Assembly: GCF_002005565.1 (NCBI RefSeq)
Contig: NZ_BDJC01000042.1
Span: forward strand, 1 to 63,637
Length of the DNA: 63,637 bases
Origin: Streptomyces sp. JHA26
GTDB lineage: Bacteria; Actinomycetota; Actinomycetes; Streptomycetales; Streptomycetaceae
Direction of reading: 5' to 3'
The notes beneath the pieces were generated by a model, which made no database searches, was not told the DNA's origin, and saw nothing but the letters and a program-made list of their open reading frames with translations. Shown one piece after another: positions 27,800 to 36,998 of this stretch. The first letter of the stretch is position 1. Every line of letters begins with the position of its first letter. The position numbers and the translations under genes are program-made.

Positions 27800-28777
27800 A
27801 TGCTTCAATTCCTCATTCGCCGGACGTTCGGCGCGGCGCTGATTCTGCTGTTGATCAGTGCGTTCACGTTCTTCATGTTCTTCGCGATCCCGCAGGACCC
27901 GGCCATGCTGGCCTGTGGCAAGAACTGCACGCCGGACGCGCTGGCGATCATCCACAAGAACCTCGGCCTCGACTCACCGGTCCCCGTCCAGTACTGGAAC
28001 TTCATCGTCGGCATCTTCGCCGGCCGTGACTTCGCCGTCGGTCACTGCGCCGCGCCCTGCTTCGGCGTCTCCTTCGCGAACAACCAGAACGTCTGGGACA
28101 CGATCGTCGACCGCTTCCCGCTGACGCTCTCGCTGACCGTCGGCAGCCTCGTGGTCTTCCTCATCGTCGGTCTCGGCGCCGGCATGCTGGCCGCGAAGAA
28201 CCGCGGTACCTGGCTGGACAAGACGTTCAGCTCGGGCTCTCTGGTGATCAGCTCGATGCAGATCTACTTCCTCGGCCCGCTGGTCCTGCTGTTCCTGGTC
28301 TACAACACGGGCTGGCTGGACAAGCCGAAGTACGTGGAGTTCTCCGAGGACCTCGGCGGCTGGTTCATGGGGCTGCTGATCCCCTGGATCGTCATGGCGA
28401 CGATCTTCACCGCCAACTACACCCGCATGAGCCGTTCGTCGATGATCGAGCAGCTCCAGGAAGAACACGTGAAGGCGGCCCGCGCCAAGGGCATGTCGGC
28501 CAACTACACCTTCTTCCGCTACGCCTGGCGCGGCTCCCTCATCCCCATCATCACCATCCTCGGCATCGACCTGTCCTCGCTGCTGTCGGGCGGCATGGTG
28601 ACCGAGCTGACCTTCGGCCTGGCCGGACTCGGCCGGCTCGCGCTCGACTCCGTCACCAACAAGGACCTGCCGATGCTGATGGGCGTGATGCTGGTCAGCG
28701 CCGCACTCATCATCGTCTTCAACCTGATCGTGGACGCCCTGTACGCCGTCATCGACCCGCGCGTGCGCCTGTCCTAG
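27800..28777 (+). CDS. bldKC: BldKC: DppB-type peptide ABC transporter permease
   Basis: 325 aa. It starts MLQFLIRRTFGAALILLLISAF, the usual first membrane helix of DppB proteins, followed by a long extracytoplasmic loop with two Cys-containing patches (ACGKNC and GHCAAPCFG). The EAA docking loop is HVKAARAKGMSANYTFFRYA, and the end is DALYAVIDPRVRLS. It pairs with BldKA to form the channel. The stop is 10 bp from the next gene. Confidence 0.93.
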   Translation: MLQFLIRRTFGAALILLLISAFTFFMFFAIPQDPAMLACGKNCTPDALAIIHKNLGLDSPVPVQYWNFIVGIFAGRDFAVGHCAAPCFGVSFANNQNVWDTIVDRFPLTLSLTVGSLVVFLIVGLGAGMLAAKNRGTWLDKTFSSGSLVISSMQIYFLGPLVLLFLVYNTGWLDKPKYVEFSEDLGGWFMGLLIPWIVMATIFTANYTRMSRSSMIEQLQEEHVKAARAKGMSANYTFFRYAWRGSLIPIITILGIDLSSLLSGGMVTELTFGLAGLGRLALDSVTNKDLPMLMGVMLVSAALIIVFNLIVDALYAVIDPRVRLS

Positions 28778-28787
28778 GAGAACCACC

Positions 28788-29849
28788 GTGACCACTCAGA
28801 CCAAGCCCGAAGAGGCACCGGCCGCCGCCGCGGGGGACGCCTTCCTCTCGGTGCGCGACCTCAAGGTCCACTTCTCCACCGAGGGCGGCATCGTCAAGGC
28901 GGTGGACGGACTCTCCTTCGACCTGGAGCGCGGCCGGACGCTCGGCATCGTGGGCGAGTCCGGCTCCGGCAAGTCGGTGACCAACCTGGCCGTCCTCGGC
29001 CTGCACAACCGCAAGAACACCGCCATCGACGGGTCGATCACGCTGGACGGTCAGGAGCTGACCACCGCCAGTGAGAAGCAGATGGAAAAGCTGCGCGGCA
29101 TGAAGATGGCGATGATCTTCCAGGACGCGCTGACCGCCCTGTCGCCGTACTACACGATCGGCCGTCAGATCGGCGAGCCCTTCATGAAGCACACCGGTGC
29201 CTCCAAGAAGGACGCCCGGGTGCGCGCCATCGACCTGCTGGAGAAGGTGGGCATCCCGCACCCGCAGCAGCGGGTCGACGACTACCCGCACCAGTTCTCC
29301 GGCGGTATGCGGCAGCGCGCCATGATCGCCATGGCGCTCGCCTGCGACCCCGACCTGCTGATCGCCGACGAGCCGACCACGGCCCTCGACGTGACGGTGC
29401 AGGCGCAGATCCTCGACCTGCTCAAGGACCTGCAGCAGGAGTTCGGCTCCGCGATCATCATGATCACCCACGACCTGGGCGTGGTCGCCAACATGGCCGA
29501 CGACATCATGGTGATGTACGCCGGCCGTGCGGTCGAGCGCGGCACCACGCGTGAGGTGCTCAAGTCGCCGCAGCACCCGTACACCTGGGGCCTGCTGGGA
29601 TCGATGCCGAGGCTCTCCTCCGACGTCGACGAGCCGCTGATGCCGATCCCCGGATCGCCGCCCTCGCTGCTCAACCCGCCCTCGGGCTGCGCGTTCCACC
29701 CGCGGTGCGCGTTCACCGACAAGGTCTCCGGGGGCCGTTGCTCGGGTGAGCGTCCGACGCTCGCCCCGGGCCGCGCGGCCGCCTGTCACCTGACGGGGGA
29801 ACAGCGGCAGCAGGTGTTCATCGAGACGATTCAGCCCCGGCTGGGCTGA
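28788..29849 (+). CDS. bldKD: BldKD: peptide ABC transporter ATP-binding protein (OppD-type)
   Basis: 353 aa. Walker A is GESGSGKS at about 56-63, the signature is FSGGMRQR near 170, Walker B is LLIADEPT, and the switch His follows in ITHDLG. The C-terminal oligo_HPY region has four cysteines (GCAFHPRCAF, GRC, AACHL), the cluster seen in peptide-transporter ATPases. It forms the asymmetric ATPase pair with BldKE and drives import. GTG start 10 bp after bldKC. Confidence 0.94.
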   Translation: MTTQTKPEEAPAAAAGDAFLSVRDLKVHFSTEGGIVKAVDGLSFDLERGRTLGIVGESGSGKSVTNLAVLGLHNRKNTAIDGSITLDGQELTTASEKQMEKLRGMKMAMIFQDALTALSPYYTIGRQIGEPFMKHTGASKKDARVRAIDLLEKVGIPHPQQRVDDYPHQFSGGMRQRAMIAMALACDPDLLIADEPTTALDVTVQAQILDLLKDLQQEFGSAIIMITHDLGVVANMADDIMVMYAGRAVERGTTREVLKSPQHPYTWGLLGSMPRLSSDVDEPLMPIPGSPPSLLNPPSGCAFHPRCAFTDKVSGGRCSGERPTLAPGRAAACHLTGEQRQQVFIETIQPRLG

Positions 29850-29876
29850 GCGGAAACCGGCGACTGGGGCATCACC

Positions 29877-31022
<1,146 letters not shown>

Positions 31023-31065
31023 CCCGACGGTTCCGGCCCCGGCGGCCGGGGACCTGACGACCCGT

Positions 31066-31102
31066 GGACCGGGGGCGGGAGGACACCTCCCGCCCCCGGT
31101 CC
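31066..31102 (+). terminator. Terminator hairpin after bldKE
   Basis: A perfect 17-bp stem (31066-31082 with 31086-31102) and a 3-nt loop. It has no T-run, but long GC-rich hairpins of this form commonly end transcripts in Streptomyces. Confidence 0.8.
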
Positions 31103-31263
31103 TTCGTGTGCCGCCGGGCGCGGGCCCGGCACCCTCCCGCCGTACGTCCGTCCGGAGGACCCCCCGAACCCGTACGGACCGGGCGGATGTGCGCCACGGG
31201 ACCCGCCCCCCGATGCTGGCCGAGAACGGACCGGCGGACGAGTCAGGCACTGGGAGGCACTCC

Positions 31264-32886
31264 ATGCGCGGAGTCACGCACGCCACATGGGCCGCATGCG
31301 CGGCGGCGGCGGTCCTCGCGGTGACGGCCTGCGGGAGCGGCGGCGGCTCGGACGGCGGTGCCGTGCTCAGTTCCTCCTGGGGCGACCCGCAGAACCCGCT
31401 GGAGCCGGCCAACACCAACGAGGTGCAGGGCGGCAAGGTCCTCGACATGCTCTTCCGGGGGCTGAAGAAGTACGACCCGAGGACCGGCGAGGCGAAGGAC
31501 ATGCTCGCCGAGAGGATCGACACCTCCGACTCGCAGAACTTCACCGTCACCGTCAAGGACGGCTGGACCTTCAGCAACGGCGAGAAGGTGACCGCCCAGT
31601 CCTTCGTGGACGCCTGGAACTACGGCGCCAGCCTGAAGAACAACCAGCGCAACGCGTACTTCTTCGCGTACATCGACGGCTACGACGAGGTGCACCCCGA
31701 GGACGGCGGCGGGCAGAGCGCCGACACGCTCTCCGGGCTGAAGGTCACCGGCCCCCGCACCTTCACGGTCAGGCTCAGCCAGAAGTTCTCGTCCTTCCCC
31801 GACACCCTCGGCTACCCGGCCTTCGCCCCGCTGCCCAGGGCGTTCTTCGACGACCACGACGCCTGGCTGAAGAAGCCGGTCGGCAACGGCCCGTACCGGG
31901 TCGACACCTACGCCCGCGGCGCCCAGATGTCCCTGCGCGCGTGGGACGGGTACCCCGGCCCGGACAAGGCGCAGAACGACGGCGTCGACCTGAAGGTCTA
32001 CACCGACAACAACACCGCCTACACCGACCTGATGGCCGGCAACCTCGACCTCGTCGACGACATCCCCGCCGCCCAGCTCAAGAACGTCGAGAAGGACCTC
32101 GGCGACCGGTACGTCAACACCCCCGCCGGCATCCTCCAGACCCTCGCCTTCCCCTACTACGACGAGGACTGGAACAAGCCCGGCTCCGAGAAGGTCCGCA
32201 CCGGCCTGTCCATGGCGATCGACCGCAAGCAGATCACCGACACCATCTTCCGGAAGACCCGCACCCCGGCCACCGACTGGACCTCACCCGTCCTCGGCGC
32301 GGACGGCGGCTACAAGCCGGGCCTGTGCGGGGACGCCTGCACGTACGACCCCGAGCGGGCCAAGAAGCTGATCGAGGAAGGCGGCGGCCTGCCCGGCGGC
32401 CAGGTCAGGATCACCTACAACGCCGACACCGGCTCCCACGGGCAGTGGGTCGACGCCGTCTGCAACTCCATCAACAACGCCCTGGACGACGACCGCGCCT
32501 GCGTCGGCAACCCGGTCGGCACCTTCGCCGACTTCCGCAACCAGATCACCGGCAAGAAGATGAGCGGCCCCTTCCGCGCCGGCTGGCAGATGGACTACCC
32601 GCTCATCCAGAACTTCCTCCAGCCGCTCTACTACACCAACGCCTCCTCCAACGACGGCAAGTGGTCCAACGAGAAGTTCGACGGCCTCGTCGACGAGGCC
32701 AACGGCCAGACCGACGCCGCCCGGGCCGCCCGGACCTTCCAGCAGGCCGAGGAGGTGGTGCGGGACGACATGGCCGCCATCCCGCTCTGGTACCAGAACG
32801 GCAGCGCCGGCTACTCGCAGCGGCTGTCCGACGTCGAGCTCAACCCCTTCAGCGTCCCCGTCTACAACCAGATCAAGGTCGGCTGA
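31264..32886 (+). CDS. Second peptide-binding lipoprotein (SBP family 5)
   Basis: 540 aa from ATG 31264 with GGGAGG upstream. The lipobox VTAC puts the lipid on Cys23, followed by a Gly/Ser linker. Family features are PLEPANTNEVQGGKVLDMLFRGL, GEKVTAQSFVDAWNYG, VGNGPYRVDTYA and GWQMDYPLIQNFLQPLYY. It is the first gene of a five-gene operon with a binding-protein-first order, unlike bldK. It probably binds di- or oligopeptides of a different range than BldKB. Its first 11 residues resemble the short frame at 24444. Confidence 0.92.
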   Translation: MRGVTHATWAACAAAAVLAVTACGSGGGSDGGAVLSSSWGDPQNPLEPANTNEVQGGKVLDMLFRGLKKYDPRTGEAKDMLAERIDTSDSQNFTVTVKDGWTFSNGEKVTAQSFVDAWNYGASLKNNQRNAYFFAYIDGYDEVHPEDGGGQSADTLSGLKVTGPRTFTVRLSQKFSSFPDTLGYPAFAPLPRAFFDDHDAWLKKPVGNGPYRVDTYARGAQMSLRAWDGYPGPDKAQNDGVDLKVYTDNNTAYTDLMAGNLDLVDDIPAAQLKNVEKDLGDRYVNTPAGILQTLAFPYYDEDWNKPGSEKVRTGLSMAIDRKQITDTIFRKTRTPATDWTSPVLGADGGYKPGLCGDACTYDPERAKKLIEEGGGLPGGQVRITYNADTGSHGQWVDAVCNSINNALDDDRACVGNPVGTFADFRNQITGKKMSGPFRAGWQMDYPLIQNFLQPLYYTNASSNDGKWSNEKFDGLVDEANGQTDAARAARTFQQAEEVVRDDMAAIPLWYQNGSAGYSQRLSDVELNPFSVPVYNQIKVG

Positions 32887-32895
32887 GGAGGCGCC

Positions 32896-33819
32896 ATGGG
32901 ACGGTACGTCGTCCGGCGGCTGCTCCAGATGATCCCGGTCTTCATCGGGGCCACGCTGCTGATCTTCCTGATGGTCAACGTGATGGGCGACCCCATCGCG
33001 GGCCTGTGCGGCGACCGGGAGTGCGACCCGGCCACCGCGGCCCGGCTGCGCAAGGAGTTCGGCCTCGACAGGCCCGTGTGGCAGCAGTACCTCACCTACA
33101 TGGGCAACGTCTTCACCGGCGACTTCGGCACCGCCTTCAACGGCCGGCCGGTCACCGAGCTGATGGGGACGGCGTTCCCGGTGACCGTCCGGCTGACGAT
33201 CGTGGCGATCGTCCTCGAGGTCGTCGTCGGCATCGCGCTCGGCGTCGTCACCGGCCTGCGCCGCGGACGCCCCGTCGACACCGGGGTGCTGCTGCTCACC
33301 CTCGTCGTCATCTCGGTCCCCACCTTCGTCACCGGCCTGCTGCTCCAGCTGCTGCTCGGCGTCAAGTGGGGCTGGATCGACCCGGCGGTCTCCACGGCCG
33401 CCCCCTTCGACGAGCTGATCGTCCCCGGCCTGGTCCTCGCCTCCGTCTCCCTGGCGTACGTCACCCGGCTGACCCGCACCTCCCTCGCCGAGAACCGGCG
33501 CTCCGACTACGTCCGCACCGCCGTCGCCAAAGGCCTGCCCCGCCACCGGATCATCACCCGGCACCTGCTGCGCAACTCCCTCATCCCGGTCGTCACCTTC
33601 ATCGGCACCGACATCGGCGCCCTGATGGGCGGCGCCATCGTCACCGAGCGGATCTTCAACATCCACGGCGTCGGCTACCAGCTCTACCAGGGCATCCTGC
33701 GCCAGAACACGCAGACCGTCGTCGGCTTCGTCACCGTCCTGGTCCTCGTCTTCCTGGTCGCCAACCTCGTCGTCGACCTCCTGTACGCCGTACTCGACCC
33801 GAGGATCCGCTATGTCTGA
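32896..33819 (+). CDS. Peptide ABC transporter permease, DppB-type
   Basis: 307 aa. It starts MGRYVVRRLLQMIPVFIGATLLIFLM, then has the extracytoplasmic GLCGDRECDPATAARLRKEFGLD segment typical of DppB. The docking loop contains YVRTAVAKGLPRHRIITRHLLRN, and the end is DLLYAVLDPRIRYV. It lies 10 bp after the binding protein and overlaps the next gene by 8 bp, so the operon is tightly coupled. Confidence 0.93.
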   Translation: MGRYVVRRLLQMIPVFIGATLLIFLMVNVMGDPIAGLCGDRECDPATAARLRKEFGLDRPVWQQYLTYMGNVFTGDFGTAFNGRPVTELMGTAFPVTVRLTIVAIVLEVVVGIALGVVTGLRRGRPVDTGVLLLTLVVISVPTFVTGLLLQLLLGVKWGWIDPAVSTAAPFDELIVPGLVLASVSLAYVTRLTRTSLAENRRSDYVRTAVAKGLPRHRIITRHLLRNSLIPVVTFIGTDIGALMGGAIVTERIFNIHGVGYQLYQGILRQNTQTVVGFVTVLVLVFLVANLVVDLLYAVLDPRIRYV

Positions 33820-34822
33820 GCAGGAGTCCTACGAGCCCGAACGCGTCATCGCCGGGACCGGCGCGGGCGGGACGCCGGACCTCGGCACCGGTGAGGCCGT
33901 CGTGCTGGAGAAGCCCTCGCAGAACCCCGACGGCGCCGTCCCCCGGGGGCCGGACCCCTCGGCCGCCTCCGGCGCACGGGCCCGCAGCCTGTGGTCCGAC
34001 GCCTGGCACGACCTGCGCCGCAACCCCGTCTTCATCGTCTCGGGCCTGGTGATCCTCTTCCTCGTCGTCATCTCCGCCTGGCCCTCCCTGATCGCCTCCG
34101 GCAACCCCCTCCAGTGCGACCTGGCCAAGGCCCAGGAGGGCCCCCAGCCCGGCCACCCCTTCGGCTTCAACGGCCAGGGCTGCGACGTCTACACCCGCAC
34201 CGTCCACGGCGCCCGGACGTCGGTGGAGGTCGGCGTCCTCGCCACGCTCGGGGTGGCCGTCCTCGGCAGCGTGCTCGGCGGGCTCGCCGGGTACTTCGGC
34301 GGGGCGGGGGACGCGGTCCTGTCCCGGATCACCGACGTCTTCTTCGCGATCCCCGTCGTCCTCGGCGGCCTGGTGCTGCTCTCCGTCATCACCAGCAACA
34401 CCGTCTGGCCGGTCATCGGCTTCATCGTGCTGCTGGGCTGGCCGCAGATCTCCCGCATCGCCCGCGGCTCCGTCATCACCGCCAAACAGAACGACTACGT
34501 CCAGGCCGCCCGCGCCCTCGGCGCCTCCCACTCCCGCCTCCTGCTGCGCCACATCGCGCCCAACGCCGTCGCCCCCGTCATCGTCGTGGCGACCATCGCG
34601 CTCGGCACCTACATCGCCCTGGAGGCGACCCTGTCCTTCCTCGGCGTGGGCCTGAAGCCGCCCAGCGTCTCCTGGGGCATCGACATCTCCGCCGCCGCCC
34701 CCTACGTCCGCAACGCCCCGCACGCGCTGCTGTGGCCCTCCGGCGCCCTGGCCGTCACCGTCCTCGCGTTCATCATGCTCGGCGACGCGGTGCGCGACGC
34801 CCTCGACCCGAAGCTGAGGTGA
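33812..34822 (+). CDS. Peptide ABC transporter permease, DppC-type
   Basis: 336 aa. A long cytoplasmic N-terminus (about 65 residues, acidic then Pro/Ala-rich) precedes NPVFIVSGLVILFLVVIS. The domain then shows the CDLAKAQEGPQPGHPFGFNGQGCDVYTR loop, the docking loop YVQAARALGASHSRLLLRHIAPN, and the end GDAVRDALDPKLR. Partner of the DppB-type protein just upstream. Confidence 0.93.
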   Translation: MSEQESYEPERVIAGTGAGGTPDLGTGEAVVLEKPSQNPDGAVPRGPDPSAASGARARSLWSDAWHDLRRNPVFIVSGLVILFLVVISAWPSLIASGNPLQCDLAKAQEGPQPGHPFGFNGQGCDVYTRTVHGARTSVEVGVLATLGVAVLGSVLGGLAGYFGGAGDAVLSRITDVFFAIPVVLGGLVLLSVITSNTVWPVIGFIVLLGWPQISRIARGSVITAKQNDYVQAARALGASHSRLLLRHIAPNAVAPVIVVATIALGTYIALEATLSFLGVGLKPPSVSWGIDISAAAPYVRNAPHALLWPSGALAVTVLAFIMLGDAVRDALDPKLR

Positions 34823-34831
34823 GCCGCCGCC

Positions 34832-35824
34832 ATGCTGCTCGAAGTGCGCGACCTACACGTGGAGTTCCACACCCGCGACGGCGTCGCCAAGGCCGTCAAC
34901 GGCGTCAGCTACGGCGTGGACGCCGGCGAGACCCTGGCCGTCCTCGGCGAGTCCGGCTCCGGCAAGTCCGTCACCGCCCAGGCGGTCATGGGCATCCTCG
35001 ACGTCCCGCCCGGCCGGATCACCGCGGGCGAGGTCCTCTTCGAGGGACGGGACCTGCTGGGGCTGAAGGAGGAGGAACGCCGGAGGATCCGCGGCGCCGA
35101 GATGGCGATGATCTTCCAGGACGCGCTGTCGTCGCTGAACCCCGTCCTGACCGTCGGCGACCAGCTCGCCGAGATGTTCACCGTGCACCGGGGCATGTCC
35201 CGCAGGGACGCCCGCGCCAAGGCGGTCGAGCTGATGGACCGGGTGCGCATCCCCGCCGCCGGGGAGCGGGTGAAGCAGTACCCGCACCAGTTCTCCGGCG
35301 GCATGCGCCAGCGCATCATGATCGCGATGGCGATGGCCCTGGAACCCAAGCTCATCATCGCCGACGAGCCGACCACCGCCCTCGACGTCACCGTCCAGGC
35401 CCAGGTCATGGACCTGCTCGCGGAACTCCGGCGCGAGCTGCGCATGGGCCTGATCCTCATCACCCACGACCTGGGCGTGGTCGCCGACGTCGCCGACAGG
35501 ATCGCCGTGATGTACGCGGGCCGGATCGTGGAGACGGCGCCCGTCCACGACCTCTACAAGGCCCCGGCGCACCCGTACACCCGCGGCCTGCTGGAGTCGA
35601 TCCCGCGCCTGGACCACAAGGGCCGGGAGCTCTGCGCCATCAAGGGCCTGCCGCCCAACCTCACCCGCATCCCGCCGGGCTGCGCCTTCCACCCCCGCTG
35701 CCCGATGGCCCGGGACGTCTGCCGCACCGACGTACCGCCGCTGTACGAGGTGACGGAGCCGGAGTGGTCCGACGCCGAGCGGGGCAGCGCCTGCCACTTC
35801 TGGAGGGAGTGCCTGCATGGCTGA
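34832..35824 (+). CDS. Peptide ABC transporter ATP-binding protein, OppD-type
   Basis: 330 aa. Walker A is GESGSGKS near residue 40, the signature FSGGMRQR, Walker B LIIADEPT, and the switch ITHDLG. The C-terminal Cys set (GCAFHPRCPMARDVC, SACHF) fits the oligo_HPY region. It has no extension before the ATPase core, unlike BldKD. It overlaps the next ATPase gene by 8 bp. Confidence 0.94.
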   Translation: MLLEVRDLHVEFHTRDGVAKAVNGVSYGVDAGETLAVLGESGSGKSVTAQAVMGILDVPPGRITAGEVLFEGRDLLGLKEEERRRIRGAEMAMIFQDALSSLNPVLTVGDQLAEMFTVHRGMSRRDARAKAVELMDRVRIPAAGERVKQYPHQFSGGMRQRIMIAMAMALEPKLIIADEPTTALDVTVQAQVMDLLAELRRELRMGLILITHDLGVVADVADRIAVMYAGRIVETAPVHDLYKAPAHPYTRGLLESIPRLDHKGRELCAIKGLPPNLTRIPPGCAFHPRCPMARDVCRTDVPPLYEVTEPEWSDAERGSACHFWRECLHG

Positions 35825-36875
35825 GCCGATCCTGCAGGTCCGCGGGCTGGTCAAGCACTACCCGCTCACCTCCGGCATCCTCTTCAGGAAGCACGTCGGC
35901 GCGGTCAGGGCGGTCGACGGCGTGGACTTCGACCTCGGACGCGGCGAGACCCTGGGCATCGTCGGCGAGTCCGGCTGCGGCAAGTCCACGGTCGCCAGGA
36001 TGCTGGTCAACCTGGAGAGGCCGACGGCGGGGGAGATCCGCTACAAGGGCGAGGACATCACCCGCCTGTCGGGCAGGGCCCTCAAGTCCGTGCGCCGCAA
36101 CATCCAGATGGTCTTCCAGGACCCGTACACCTCCCTCAACCCCCGGATGACGGTGGGCGACATCATCGGGGAGGCCTACGACATCCACCCGGAGGTGGCC
36201 CCGAAGGGCGACCGGCGCAGACGGGTCCAGCACCTGCTGGACGTGGTCGGCCTGAACCCGGAGTACGTCAACCGCTATCCGCACCAGTTCTCCGGCGGAC
36301 AGCGCCAGCGCATCGGCATCGCGCGCGGACTCGCCCTGCGTCCGGAGATCATCGTCGCGGACGAACCGGTCTCCGCCCTCGACGTCTCGGTCCAGGCGCA
36401 GGTCGTCAACCTGATGGGCCGGCTCCAGGACGAGTTCGACCTCTCGTACGTCTTCATCGCCCACGACCTGTCGATCGTCCGGCACATCTCGGACCGGGTC
36501 GGTGTGATGTACCTCGGCCGCATCGTGGAGACCGGCCGCGACGCCGAGATCTACGACCACCCCACGCACCCCTACACCCAGGCCCTGCTGTCCGCCGTGC
36601 CGGTGCCCGACCCGGAGGCCCGGGAACACCGCGAGCGGATCATCCTGGCCGGAGACGTGCCCTCCCCGACGAACGTCCCCTCCGGCTGCCGCTTCCGCAC
36701 CCGCTGCTGGAAGGCGCGGGAGCGGTGCGCCCTGGAGGTGCCGGCGCTGGCGGTGCCCGCCGGGTTCCGGGACGTCTCCGGCCCCGCCGCGCACGACTCG
36801 GCGTGCCACTTCGCGGAGGAGAAGCAGGTGGTCCCGCCCGAGGCCGACGGGGAGGGCGGGGGCGGGCCGGGGTGA
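35817..36875 (+). CDS. Peptide ABC transporter ATP-binding protein, OppF-type
   Basis: 352 aa. It begins EPILQVRGLVKHYPLTSGILF; Walker A is GESGCGKS, the signature FSGGQRQR, Walker B IIVADEPV, and the switch IAHDLSIV. The C-terminal Cys cluster (GCRFRTRCWKARERC, SACHF) is present. It is the last gene of the second transporter operon and is convergent to the peptidase gene at 36999. Confidence 0.94.
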   Translation: MAEPILQVRGLVKHYPLTSGILFRKHVGAVRAVDGVDFDLGRGETLGIVGESGCGKSTVARMLVNLERPTAGEIRYKGEDITRLSGRALKSVRRNIQMVFQDPYTSLNPRMTVGDIIGEAYDIHPEVAPKGDRRRRVQHLLDVVGLNPEYVNRYPHQFSGGQRQRIGIARGLALRPEIIVADEPVSALDVSVQAQVVNLMGRLQDEFDLSYVFIAHDLSIVRHISDRVGVMYLGRIVETGRDAEIYDHPTHPYTQALLSAVPVPDPEAREHRERIILAGDVPSPTNVPSGCRFRTRCWKARERCALEVPALAVPAGFRDVSGPAAHDSACHFAEEKQVVPPEADGEGGGGPG

Positions 36876-36998
36876 GATGGTGCGCCCCGGCCCGCTCACG
36901 GCACCCGCACGGCCGTACGCCCACGAGGTTCGCGCGTCCGTATATCGGAACCGCGTCGGTGGAGTTGCCTGCGTGTTACGGCCGTCGGCGTCCGGGTG